In this document: positions 1 to 5,871 of the stretch, in pieces
Layout of the letters: the number at the start of each line of letters is the position of its first letter
How positions within the stretch are numbered: position 1 is the first letter of the stretch
Assembly (NCBI GenBank): GCA_947088155.1
Contig: CAMUFL010000014.1
Span: 1-23,660 of the forward strand
Reading direction: 5' to 3'
DNA from: an uncultured Gardnerella sp.
Lineage (GTDB): Bacteria; Actinomycetota; Actinomycetes; Actinomycetales; Bifidobacteriaceae
DNA length: 23,660 bases
Notes under the pieces: generated by a model
The model's input: only the letters and a program-made list of their open reading frames with translations
Database searches by the model: none
What the model was told of the DNA's origin: nothing
Program-made: the position numbers and the translations under genes

Positions 1-128
1 AGATCCACGAAATCCGGAAACCGCACGAACGGCAACCCACGAAACGTAGAAACCATCAGAACGGAGATCCACGAAATCCGGAAACAGCACGAACGGCAAC
101 CCACGAAACGTAGAAACCACCGGAGCGG
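1..128. repeat. 64-bp tandem duplication (2 copies)
   Basis: Two head-to-tail 64-bp units occupy 1-64 and 65-128. Both begin AGATCCACGAAATCCGG and contain ACCCACGAAACGTAGAAACC. They differ at a few positions (for example CCGCACG versus CAGCACG). The array touches the window edge, so more copies may lie to the left. Confidence 0.9.
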
Positions 129-378
129 CAATCCGCTTGCTTACGCATTTTGTAAAAATGTACAGGGCTAAATATCGCCAGCTTACAGCCAAGCCGAGTA
201 GATTGAAAGCCACCAGACGCAGCCAGCCACAAAGCCAGTTGACTACTAGCTACAAATCCAGACAACCTAACTAACTACTAAGCTAACTACTTCAGTAACA
301 GCCAGTTACTAGCTACCAGCCAGCTCGCTTAAAGCCATCAGCTACCAGCCGTAGCCGCAGCGCAGACATCAGCCTCTA
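1..378. other. Gene-free repeat-rich gap downstream of rplI
   Basis: I see no convincing gene here. The left third is a 64-bp tandem duplication (separate entry). The remainder is built of degenerate short motifs such as AGCTACCAGCC (twice, about 311-350) and CTAACTACT-like words. A small inverted repeat AGTAAC-agcca-GTTACT lies near 295-311 but has no U-run, so a rplI terminator is not evident. The only long reading frame crosses the 64-bp repeat, and because 64 is not a multiple of three the second copy is read in another phase. That argues against coding. Confidence 0.7.
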
Positions 379-825
379 CTACTCAGCCACAACCTTCACG
401 GTGAAGGAAGCGGTGATTTCCGGATGCAACGTTACGGTTGCTGGGAATTCGCCGGTGGTCTTAATAGCAGCGACCTTGATTGCGCGAGCTTCCACAGCGG
501 CCTTTGGAGCCAAAGCAGCAGCAATCTTGTCGGCAGAAATGCCGCCGAAGAGCTTGCCGGATTCGGAAACCTTAGCAGCGAGCTCCACAACGGTGCCCTC
601 AATCTGAGCCTTGGCAGCAACAGCCTCTTCGCGAGTGGCAACAGCCTTGGCCAAACGAGCGCGGCGCATTGCCTCAATCTGGGAAGCGGCGCCCTTGTTC
701 CATGCGAAAGCAAGTCCCTGTGGAATCAGGTAGTTGCGTGCGTAGCCAGCCTTCACTTCAACAACGTCACCAGAGTGACCGAGGTTGGCAACAGTCTTGG
801 TAAGAATAACCTTAGTTTCAGCCAT
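379..825 (-). CDS. rplI: 50S ribosomal protein L9
   Basis: L9 is a 23S rRNA-binding protein of the large subunit: two small globular domains joined by a long helix, helping frame maintenance. The 148-residue product has the usual length. It shows the family N-terminal signature VILTKTVANLGHSGDVVEVK followed by GYARNYLIPQGLA (about residues 6-39), then an Ala/Lys/Arg-rich connecting helix (about 45-80), then the C-terminal rRNA-binding domain with SGKLFGGIS. The start ATG is preceded by GAGAGG at a suitable distance. It is the last gene of the minus-strand cluster rpsF-ssb-rpsR-rplI, 16 bp after rpsR, and so almost certainly co-transcribed with it. No clear intrinsic terminator follows. Confidence 0.97.
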   Translation of the reverse strand: MAETKVILTKTVANLGHSGDVVEVKAGYARNYLIPQGLAFAWNKGAASQIEAMRRARLAKAVATREEAVAAKAQIEGTVVELAAKVSESGKLFGGISADKIAAALAPKAAVEARAIKVAAIKTTGEFPATVTLHPEITASFTVKVVAE

Positions 826-841
826 TGTTACAACCTCTCAA

Positions 842-1090
842 TCAGCGACCGGTAGTGGCGTATGGTAGCAAAGCCATTTCGCGAGCGTTCTTCACGGCCT
901 TCGCGATCTTGCGCTGTTCCTGCACGGTTACGCCGGTAATACGACGGGAACGAATCTTGCCGCGGTCGGAAACGAACTTGCGCAGCAAAGCAACGTCTTT
1001 GTAATCAATTTCGGTAATTTTGGCAGCCTTCAGAGGATTTGGCTTCTTCTTGAAAGGCTTGACCGGTGGTTGCGGCCTTTTGCGTGACAT
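842..1090 (-). CDS. rpsR: 30S ribosomal protein S18
   Basis: S18 is a small-subunit platform protein that binds 16S rRNA as a heterodimer with S6, whose gene heads this cluster. The 82-residue product has normal family length. It carries the conserved core IDYKDVALLRKFVSDRGKI followed by RSRRITGVTVQEQRKIAKAV, with a very basic proline-rich N-terminus. The ATG has GAGAGG upstream. The gap to ssb upstream is 244 bp, unusually wide for this operon, and contains a heptanucleotide tandem repeat. The gap to rplI is only 16 bp. Confidence 0.97.
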   Translation of the reverse strand: MSRKRPQPPVKPFKKKPNPLKAAKITEIDYKDVALLRKFVSDRGKIRSRRITGVTVQEQRKIAKAVKNAREMALLPYATTGR

Positions 1091-1140
1091 AAGATGTCCT
1101 CTCTTAAATGCGTTATGCTGTTTGTTTCACGCGCTTTCAC

Positions 1141-1182
1141 ACGTTTTACGTTTTACGTTTTACGTTTTACGTTTTACGTTTT
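1141..1182. repeat. Heptanucleotide tandem repeat, 6 x ACGTTTT
   Basis: Six perfect consecutive copies of ACGTTTT lie between ssb and rpsR, inside a probable operon. A perfect microsatellite with a 7-bp unit is prone to slippage, so copy number may vary between strains. Every change shifts the ssb-rpsR spacing by 7 nt. Confidence 0.93.
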
Positions 1183-1334
1183 CACTTGTTTAGCACGTTT
1201 GCATAACGCGTAACTGATGATTTGTTTATAAATTAAGCAGTAAAAGCAGCTAGTAAATTCGGCTAGTAAATTAAGTGCGCACGTTTACTAAACGTAGTCA
1301 CTAAGCACAGTTACTAAACGCTAGTTGGTTGCGA

Positions 1335-2027
1335 TTAAAACTCCGGTTCGTCTGCAGCGCTTGAGCCAAAGTCGGTGTTGCCACCGAAATCAGCGCCTGC
1401 GCCGAAGGTCGAGAATCCGTCGTTTGTTGGCGCGGCTGCACTCCACGGGTCTGCGGCAGATTGCGCAGATTGCGCACGTGCGGCAGCTTGGTTAGCAGCT
1501 TGGTTAGCAGCTTGATTTGCAGCTTGGTTAGCAGCGTAGTTTGCGCCGCCAGCGTAACCGCCACCCATAGCGCCACCTTGATACGCACCAGCACCAGCAC
1601 CAGCACCCATAGCACCAGCACCCATACCGGCTGCCCTAGAGCCGCCAGCGAACCCGGTTGCGGAGCTTTGGCGAGTAACTTGCGCTGTAGCGTAGCGAAG
1701 AGATGGCCCAATCTCGTCGACGGTGAGTTCCACCACCGTGCGGTTCGAACCGTCTTGCGCCTGATACGAGCGCTGCGACAATCGTCCTTGCGCAATCACG
1801 CGCATGCCTTTGGAAAGGCTGTTTGCGCAGTGTTCAGCAAGGTCTCGCCATGCGGAGCAACGCATAAACAGTGCAGGTCCTTCCTCGAACTGGTTTGTGT
1901 TGCGATTAAACGTGCGAGGTGTGGACGCAATGGTGAAGCTTGCAACAGCAGCACCATTGGACAGCGTTCTTAATTCAGGATCCGCAGTGAGATTACCCAC
2001 CACGGTGATAATAGTTTCACCTGCCAT
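1335..2027 (-). CDS. ssb: Single-stranded DNA-binding protein
   Basis: SSB coats single-stranded DNA in replication, recombination and repair, and recruits partners through its C-terminal tip. The N-terminal OB fold (about residues 1-110) is recognisable from ITVVGNLTADPELR, FTIASTPRTFN, CSAWRDLAEHCANSLSKGMR and VIAQGRLSQRSYQ. A long disordered linker follows. It is Gly/Ala-rich (AGMGAGAMGAGAGAG) and contains four NQAA-type repeats encoded by a 12-bp tandem repeat at 1483-1530. The protein ends DEPEF, an acidic tip that differs from the common DDDIPF form in having Glu before the last Phe. Length is 230 residues, longer than enterobacterial SSB because of the linker. It sits between rpsF and rpsR, the classical location. 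Confidence 0.96.
   Translation of the reverse strand: MAGETIITVVGNLTADPELRTLSNGAAVASFTIASTPRTFNRNTNQFEEGPALFMRCSAWRDLAEHCANSLSKGMRVIAQGRLSQRSYQAQDGSNRTVVELTVDEIGPSLRYATAQVTRQSSATGFAGGSRAAGMGAGAMGAGAGAGAYQGGAMGGGYAGGANYAANQAANQAANQAANQAAARAQSAQSAADPWSAAAPTNDGFSTFGAGADFGGNTDFGSSAADEPEF
1483..1530 (-). repeat. 12-bp tandem repeat in ssb linker (NQAA)n
   Basis: Four consecutive 12-bp units GCAGCTTGGTTA (plus strand; the third reads GCAGCTTGATTT) encode NQAA repeats in the SSB linker. The unit is a multiple of three, so copy-number change keeps the frame and only alters linker length. Confidence 0.9.
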
Positions 2028-2050
2028 AGTGTGCCTTTTCTTTCCCGCTT

Positions 2051-2143
2051 AACTAGCGCTTACTTTTATAACTAGCGCTTATTTATCGCTTGCTTTTGTA
2101 ATTAGCATTAACTAGCGCTTAATTAGTGATTAACTAGCGCCTA
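2051..2143. repeat. Dispersed 12-mer AACTAGCGCTTA (4 copies) between rpsF and ssb
   Basis: AACTAGCGCTTA or a one-base variant occurs at about 2051, 2070, 2110 and 2132, separated by AT-rich words. The function is unknown. It fills most of the 138-bp rpsF-ssb spacer. Confidence 0.8.
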
Positions 2144-2165
2144 TTTATGCTATTTTTGGCGCTTT

Positions 2166-2462
2166 TTACTTGGCATCCTTGCGAAGAATCTTCGTGCGGA
2201 TTACAGACTCATTAAGGTTCAACACACGGTCAAGTTCGTCGCTTAGTGCTGGCTCGGCAGTGTAGTTCACCACAACATAGTTACCTTCAGTTTTGCCTTC
2301 GATTTCGTAGGCAAACTTGCGGCGACCCCAATAGTCGGTACCATCAACGAAACCGCCCTCTTTGGTGACAAGCTCAAGATACTGCTCGGTCAACTTTTTA
2401 AGACCGTGCTCATCCAGCTCAGGATTTGCAATGAACATCAGTTCATACTTATGTGCAGACAT
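2166..2462 (-). CDS. rpsF: 30S ribosomal protein S6
   Basis: S6 is the partner of S18 on the platform of the 30S subunit. The 98-residue product opens MSAHKYELMFIANPELDEH and contains the conserved WGRRKFAYEIEGKTEGNYVV segment, ending in RVLNLNESVIRTKILRKDAK. Family length is about 95-100 residues. I chose the ATG at 2462 rather than the longer frame because GGAGG lies 8 nt upstream and the protein then begins at the family start. The SD itself is predicted to be paired in a leader structure (separate entry). It is the first gene of the rpsF-ssb-rpsR-rplI cluster. Confidence 0.97.
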   Translation of the reverse strand: MSAHKYELMFIANPELDEHGLKKLTEQYLELVTKEGGFVDGTDYWGRRKFAYEIEGKTEGNYVVVNYTAEPALSDELDRVLNLNESVIRTKILRKDAK

Positions 2463-2466
2463 CACC

Positions 2467-2511
2467 CACCTCCTTCGGACTATCGGCTGTGGCCCTTCCA
2501 CAGCAGGAGTG
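2467..2511 (-). promoter_or_regulatory. Candidate S6:S18-type autoregulatory mRNA leader of rpsF
   Basis: In the rpsF leader RNA a hairpin GCUGUGG-aaggg-CCACAGC (2504-2486) is directly preceded by CACUCCU (2511-2505). That segment can pair with AGGAGGUG (2474-2467), which contains the Shine-Dalgarno sequence, with one bulged G. The result is a two-stem structure. Its asymmetric 11-nt internal loop lies on the 3' side and holds CCG. Known S6:S18 leaders in other bacteria use a CCG-containing asymmetric loop, and both target genes lie in this operon. The pairing is read from the sequence; the function is inferred. Confidence 0.5.
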
Positions 2512-2578
2512 TGTTTGCAAATTATGCGCGCGAGCTGCTGCTAGAATTGTTGCAGCACAAAGCACACATAACTTTCAT

Positions 2579-2602
2579 ATTCTACCCCACGCTCGTGACG
2601 AG
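2579..2602 (-). promoter_or_regulatory. Possible rpsF promoter -10 and adjacent palindrome
   Basis: On the minus strand a TAGAAT hexamer (2584-2579) lies about 120 nt upstream of the rpsF start. The spacer region just upstream holds a near-perfect palindrome CTCGTGACGAG (2592-2602), which could be an operator. No convincing -35 box is visible. Confidence 0.3.
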
Positions 2603-2655
2603 GAATGTTAGGTGTTTATGTGCTGATTATTTTGCAGAGTAGATTTGAATTTTGC

Positions 2656-2738
2656 TTTTGATTTGTTTTAGATTGACTGCGTTTTTACTTTTTGATTTGT
2701 TTTTGATTTGTTTTAGATTGACTGCGTTTTTACTTTTT
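2656..2738. repeat. 38-nt exact direct repeat, period 45 bp
   Basis: 2656-2693 and 2701-2738 are identical over 38 nt. Each begins TTTTGATTTG, has GATTGACTGCG in the middle, and ends in TTTTTACTTTTT. The stretch is T-rich, with no reading frame of note. Confidence 0.88.
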
Positions 2739-2809
2739 ACTTTTTGATTTTGGATTTTGGATTTTTCTTGATTGCAGATTGCTTCGTTGCGTTATTTCTG
2801 ATTTAGAGT

Positions 2810-2868
2810 AAAAAAAATGGGGACTGAGTTTGGCTCAGCCCCCGGCTGGTTGGCATATTGCCAACCAG
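2810..2868 (-). terminator. Two-hairpin intrinsic terminator of the wall-protein gene
   Basis: Read on the minus strand, a perfect 10-bp hairpin CTGGTTGGCA-ata-TGCCAACCAG (2868-2846) is followed by a GC-rich hairpin GGGGCTGAG/CTCAGTCCCC (2842-2819) and then a run of eight Ts (2817-2810). The second hairpin plus the T-run is a textbook Rho-independent terminator. The first may stabilise the transcript end. Confidence 0.88.
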
Positions 2869-2978
2869 CAGAAGTTATAACAGTTAGGTGATTGCTAAAG
2901 CACTACACTAGAAGCTTTGCGCTAGAAGCTTTTCGCTATTAGTTTTGCGCTCGTAGCAAACACCTAGCGTGCTTTAGC

Positions 2979-4478
2979 TTAGTGACGGATCTTGCGAAGA
3001 GCAGCACCAACACCAGCGAGAACAGAAGCAGCAACAGCAGCCAAAGCTACAGTAGCACCAGTCTGGCCGAGCTTCTTCTTAGCATTCTCACCAGCATTGT
3101 TCTTCTTCTTGCCACCGTTTTCACCAGCAGCAGCCTTAGCACCAGCAGCAGCGGCAAGCTTACCAGCAGCAGCCTTACCCTCTGGAGAGAACACGTCAAC
3201 AGGAGCATCCGCAAGATTCCTTGGATCTGGGAAGCCCTTAACAGCAGAAGCCTCAACCTTCACAGCGGCAAGGTACGCATTAGCATACTGAGCCTTAGCA
3301 GCATTAAGAGCCTTACCAGCCTTATCAAGCTTAGCCTTCTTCTCATCACGAGTCTTCTTAGCATCAGCATACTCGTGAGAAGCATAAGCCTGAGCCAAAG
3401 CCACAGCATTATCAAGATCAGCCTTAGCAGCCTTACCAGCATCAGTATCAGCCTTACCAGCTAACACGAAGTTGTTCTGATAATTATCGTTAGCAGCCTT
3501 AACCTGAGCATTCAAGCTATTAAGCTGAGTCTCAGCCGCATCATACTTAGCCTGAGCATCCTTAAGCTCATTAAAAGCAGTACCATAAGCAGCAGCAGCC
3601 TCGTTGTAAGCAACATTAGCATGCATCAAAGCACCAGAAGCCGCGGCAACAGTTGGGTTAGCAGATGGAGCTGGAGTTACTGGACCAGGGGTTACTGGAC
3701 CAGGAGTTACTGGATTTGGCTTAGGAGTCTCACCCTTCAACTTAGCAAGATCAGCCTCATACGAAGCAAGCAAGGTAGTGTACATATCAACCTTAGCATT
3801 GGCATCATCCAAGTTCTTCTTAGCTTCGCCATAAGCACCATCATCAGCCTTAGCAGTATCAACAGCGTCCTGAGCATCATCTACTGCAGACTGAGCAGCA
3901 GTAACAGCAGCAGAGTTATCCTGCTGACCAGCCGCAGCAGCAGCAGTTGCATTAACTACCGCAGCATGCTTAAGCTCAACTTCAGCCTTAGCAGCATTAA
4001 AAGCATCCTTGTTCTTATCGTCTTTTGCAGCCGCAGCAGCAACACCAGCATAATTTGCTACAGATGCAGATGCATGCTTAGAAAGCTCCTTCAAAGCTTT
4101 AGTCTCAGCCTTCTCTGCAGCAGTCTTAGCATCCTGCAACTTCTTATACTCAGCCTGCTTGGCCTGCTCAGCCTTCAAAGCTTCTTTCTTCTCGTCAAGA
4201 GTATCATTCAATGAAGCAAACTTATGAGATTCCTTATCAAAAGCCTTCTGAGACTTCTTCGCATCATCCTTGGCCTTTTCCAAAGACTTCTTAGCAGCCT
4301 CAACCTTAGCTTCAGCGGCCTTAACAGCAGCTTCGTGCTTTGGATCAGCCTTCTTCTCAGTCTTTTCGGTCTTGGCAGCATCCTTAGCAGCCTCAGCGAA
4401 TGCTGGAGCGGCGAAAGCCAAGCCGGAGAGGAGGGTGGCGCCAGCAGCGAATGCGGCGATAGCCTTCTTATTCAACAT
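2979..4478 (-). CDS. Secreted coiled-coil cell-wall-anchored protein (LGQTG sorting motif)
   Basis: This is a probable sortase-anchored surface protein of 499 residues; I cannot name a specific family. Residues 1-28 form a Sec signal peptide (MLNKKAIAAF, hydrophobic core, cleavage after AFA). Residues 35-250 are Ala/Lys/Glu-rich helical coiled coil. 251-275 is a Pro-rich hinge with three PVTPG-like repeats, and 276-412 is a second coiled coil. 443-469 is a Gly/Lys/Asn-rich wall-spanning stretch. Then come LGQTG (470-474), a hydrophobic segment (475-494) and the basic tail RKIRH. LGQTG departs from LPXTG in having Gly for Pro. The start at 4478 is favoured by AAAGGA upstream and by the signal peptide; a 13-residue Arg-rich extension from a GTG is unlikely. 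The gene is a single unit with its own leader and terminator. Roles such as adhesion or wall spacing are inference. Confidence 0.85.
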   Translation of the reverse strand: MLNKKAIAAFAAGATLLSGLAFAAPAFAEAAKDAAKTEKTEKKADPKHEAAVKAAEAKVEAAKKSLEKAKDDAKKSQKAFDKESHKFASLNDTLDEKKEALKAEQAKQAEYKKLQDAKTAAEKAETKALKELSKHASASVANYAGVAAAAAKDDKNKDAFNAAKAEVELKHAAVVNATAAAAAGQQDNSAAVTAAQSAVDDAQDAVDTAKADDGAYGEAKKNLDDANAKVDMYTTLLASYEADLAKLKGETPKPNPVTPGPVTPGPVTPAPSANPTVAAASGALMHANVAYNEAAAAYGTAFNELKDAQAKYDAAETQLNSLNAQVKAANDNYQNNFVLAGKADTDAGKAAKADLDNAVALAQAYASHEYADAKKTRDEKKAKLDKAGKALNAAKAQYANAYLAAVKVEASAVKGFPDPRNLADAPVDVFSPEGKAAAGKLAAAAGAKAAAGENGGKKKNNAGENAKKKLGQTGATVALAAVAASVLAGVGAALRKIRH

Positions 4479-4584
4479 AATATTTTCCTTTCTTCTTCTC
4501 CTTCGTGCTAGGTACACGAAGAAAAATTTGCCATTTGCGGTTTCCCGCGCGTACCAGTGGAACTAGGGATTTCACCGGTAACTG
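4479..4584 (-). promoter_or_regulatory. Structured 5' leader of the wall-protein mRNA (three hairpins)
   Basis: Three consecutive hairpins can be read in the minus-strand transcript. The first is UACCGGUG/CACUGGUA (4580-4573 with 4559-4552), 8 bp including a G-U pair that exists only in this strand's RNA. The second is GCGG-GAAA-CCGC (4548-4537), a GNRA tetraloop. The third is CUUCGUG-uaccuag-CACGAAG (4521-4501), a perfect 7-bp stem. The Shine-Dalgarno AAAGGA and the ATG follow. The leader would stabilise the mRNA or tune translation; this is an inference. Confidence 0.55.
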
Positions 4585-4590
4585 AGTTAA

Positions 4591-4619
4591 AACTTACCGC
4601 ATGTTTTCAGAAAACTCAA
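4591..4619 (-). promoter_or_regulatory. Candidate promoter of the wall-protein gene
   Basis: On the minus strand TTGAGT (4619-4614) and TAAGTT (4596-4591) are separated by 17 nt. Transcription would start near 4584, immediately before the first leader hairpin, which makes the call more plausible despite imperfect hexamers. Confidence 0.4.
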
Positions 4620-4643
4620 CAGCAATTTTCAGATTCCAAAACT

Positions 4644-4737
4644 TGCAAAATGCAAAAATATTAATAAATCTTCCTACTTTCTTGTAAAAAACCGAAAAAT
4701 TTACTGCATTTTGCATTTTTTGTAACAAAAATTGCAA
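4644..4737. repeat. Inverted repeats in the gap between deoR-type gene and wall-protein gene
   Basis: TGCAAAATGCA (4644-4654) and its exact reverse complement TGCATTTTGCA (4705-4715) are 50 bp apart. An overlapping AT-rich hairpin spans 4711-4737 (TTGCA...TGCAA arms with one mismatch). It could end the regulator transcript or bind a factor upstream of the wall-protein promoter. Evidence is only the symmetry. Confidence 0.4.
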
Positions 4738-4814
4738 GACACGCCATAAACAGAATTTTTTAATAGTTTTTTCAGGTTTCTTTAAGGTTTGGGAATTTTG
4801 CGCCAAAAATCAGC

Positions 4815-5714
4815 CTATTCTTCCACAAAATCCTCAGAATCACCAAAGTCATCTGAATTTGCATCTTCTGCAAAACTTCCAGAAACAGCCTTAGCTACAC
4901 CAGCACCGCCACCAGCAAGCAAATCACGCTCATCACTCACAGGCGCCAACACCAAATCCTTCACAAGCTCGCGCGTGCGAAGCTGCGACTCAGCATCCAA
5001 ACCATCATCCGTAATAACAGTATCCACCTGGTCAAAGCGCGCAAACAACGAAAGCGACGTGCAACTCCACTTCGTGTGATCCGTCAAAATAATCGTGCGG
5101 TCAGCAATATCCATTAAAGCCATATCCGTAGCAGCTTCCAAAGAATTCGGCATAAGGAATCCGCGAGGAAGCGACACAGAATGCGTGCCAAGAAACACAG
5201 TATTCACTCGCAGTGAAGCCACAACTTTATCCGCAATAGGCCCCACCAACGAATTCGAACGCGTAATCACGCCGCCCGTCACAATAACCTCAACATCCTT
5301 AGACTCCAAAGCCTGCACAAGCTCGGCAACAGGAATCGAATTAGTCAAAATTGTAATGCCCGAAGCCCTGCGCGACTCCAACAAATGCTGCGCAAACACG
5401 TAAGCAGTAGTGCCGCCGCCAATAGCAATCACATCCCCCGGAGACACGTAGTCCACAGCCAAACGCGCAATAGCATCCTTTAAGCCAATATCCATCTGCG
5501 ACTTTACAGAAAACAGCGGCTCCGAAAGCAGAGTGTTAGTTGTAACAGCACCGCCGTGGACGCGCTTAAGAAGCCCGCGGTCGGAAAGCTCCGCAATATC
5601 CCTGCGAACAGTCATTGCAGAAACATTAAGTTCTTTAGAAAGCGCTGTAATGCGCACGGCACCGCGAGTGCGAAGGCGGCTTAAAATCAAATGTTGACGC
5701 TGTGAAGAAATCAT
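4815..5714 (-). CDS. DeoR-family transcriptional regulator
   Basis: DeoR-type repressors bind operators through an N-terminal winged HTH and sense sugar phosphates with a C-terminal isomerase-like domain. Residues 5-55 match the family HTH: RQHLILSRLRTRGAVRITAL, then VSAMTVRRDIAELSDRGLLK and RVHGGA. The sensor domain has the phosphate-binding GDVIAIGGGTT (93-103), TNSIPVAEL, VIVTGG and ILTDHTKW. The protein is 299 residues from the ATG at 5714, about 40 longer than usual, because of an acidic C-terminal tail rich in Asp/Glu (about 277-299). There is no Shine-Dalgarno sequence. A GATAAT box lies 6 nt before the ATG, suggesting a leaderless mRNA. No sugar-catabolic operon is adjacent, so the ligand is unknown. 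It is divergent from pyrD and may regulate itself and/or pyrD. Confidence 0.9.
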   Translation of the reverse strand: MISSQRQHLILSRLRTRGAVRITALSKELNVSAMTVRRDIAELSDRGLLKRVHGGAVTTNTLLSEPLFSVKSQMDIGLKDAIARLAVDYVSPGDVIAIGGGTTAYVFAQHLLESRRASGITILTNSIPVAELVQALESKDVEVIVTGGVITRSNSLVGPIADKVVASLRVNTVFLGTHSVSLPRGFLMPNSLEAATDMALMDIADRTIILTDHTKWSCTSLSLFARFDQVDTVITDDGLDAESQLRTRELVKDLVLAPVSDERDLLAGGGAGVAKAVSGSFAEDANSDDFGDSEDFVEE

Positions 5715-5720
5715 ACGAAC

Positions 5721-5749
5721 ATTATCGCACACGTAATCGCAAAAAACAA
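5721..5749 (-). promoter_or_regulatory. Promoter of the DeoR-family gene, probably leaderless
   Basis: On the minus strand TTGTTT (5749-5744), a 17-nt spacer and GATAAT (5726-5721) are followed after 6 nt by the ATG at 5714. That geometry places the transcript start at the start codon, agreeing with the lack of a Shine-Dalgarno site. Confidence 0.5.
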
Positions 5750-5793
5750 ACGCAATTGAGCGTTTTTAGGTATCAAAACAGAAATATCGCACA
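5723..5793. promoter_or_regulatory. Candidate operator elements in the divergent deoR-type/pyrD region
   Basis: Two identical 9-mers TATCGCACA lie at 5723-5731 and 5785-5793. Between them is a perfect inverted repeat AAACGC-aattga-GCGTTT (5748-5765). The left 9-mer overlaps the regulator's -10 box and the inverted repeat touches its -35 box. This position suits autorepression, but binding is not shown. Confidence 0.4.
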
Positions 5794-5871
5794 TTTTTGC
5801 CGGGCGCGCGGCAACTTTTACGAAAAAACGCACAAAAACGAACGTACCCCCGGGTGGTAAACGAACAAAGA

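Larger units (their letters stand above)
2463..2978. other. Gap of about 500 bp between rpsF and the wall-protein gene
   Basis: It contains the rpsF leader and possible promoter (2467-2602), a T-rich stretch with a 45-bp-period direct repeat (2656-2738), and the terminator of the wall-protein gene (2810-2868). The 2870-2978 segment repeats words such as CTAGAAGCTTTGCG and shows no gene. Confidence 0.7.

Noticed and set aside
56..265. Small reading frame of 69 codons on the minus strand over the left-edge repeats
   Set aside because: It runs through a 64-bp repeat whose length is not a multiple of three, has no ribosome site, and its product resembles no family.
4594..4806. 70-codon minus-strand frame between the DeoR-family gene and the wall-protein gene
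   Set aside because: It is AT-driven, Lys/Phe/Asn-rich, lacks a Shine-Dalgarno site and overlaps the inverted repeats.
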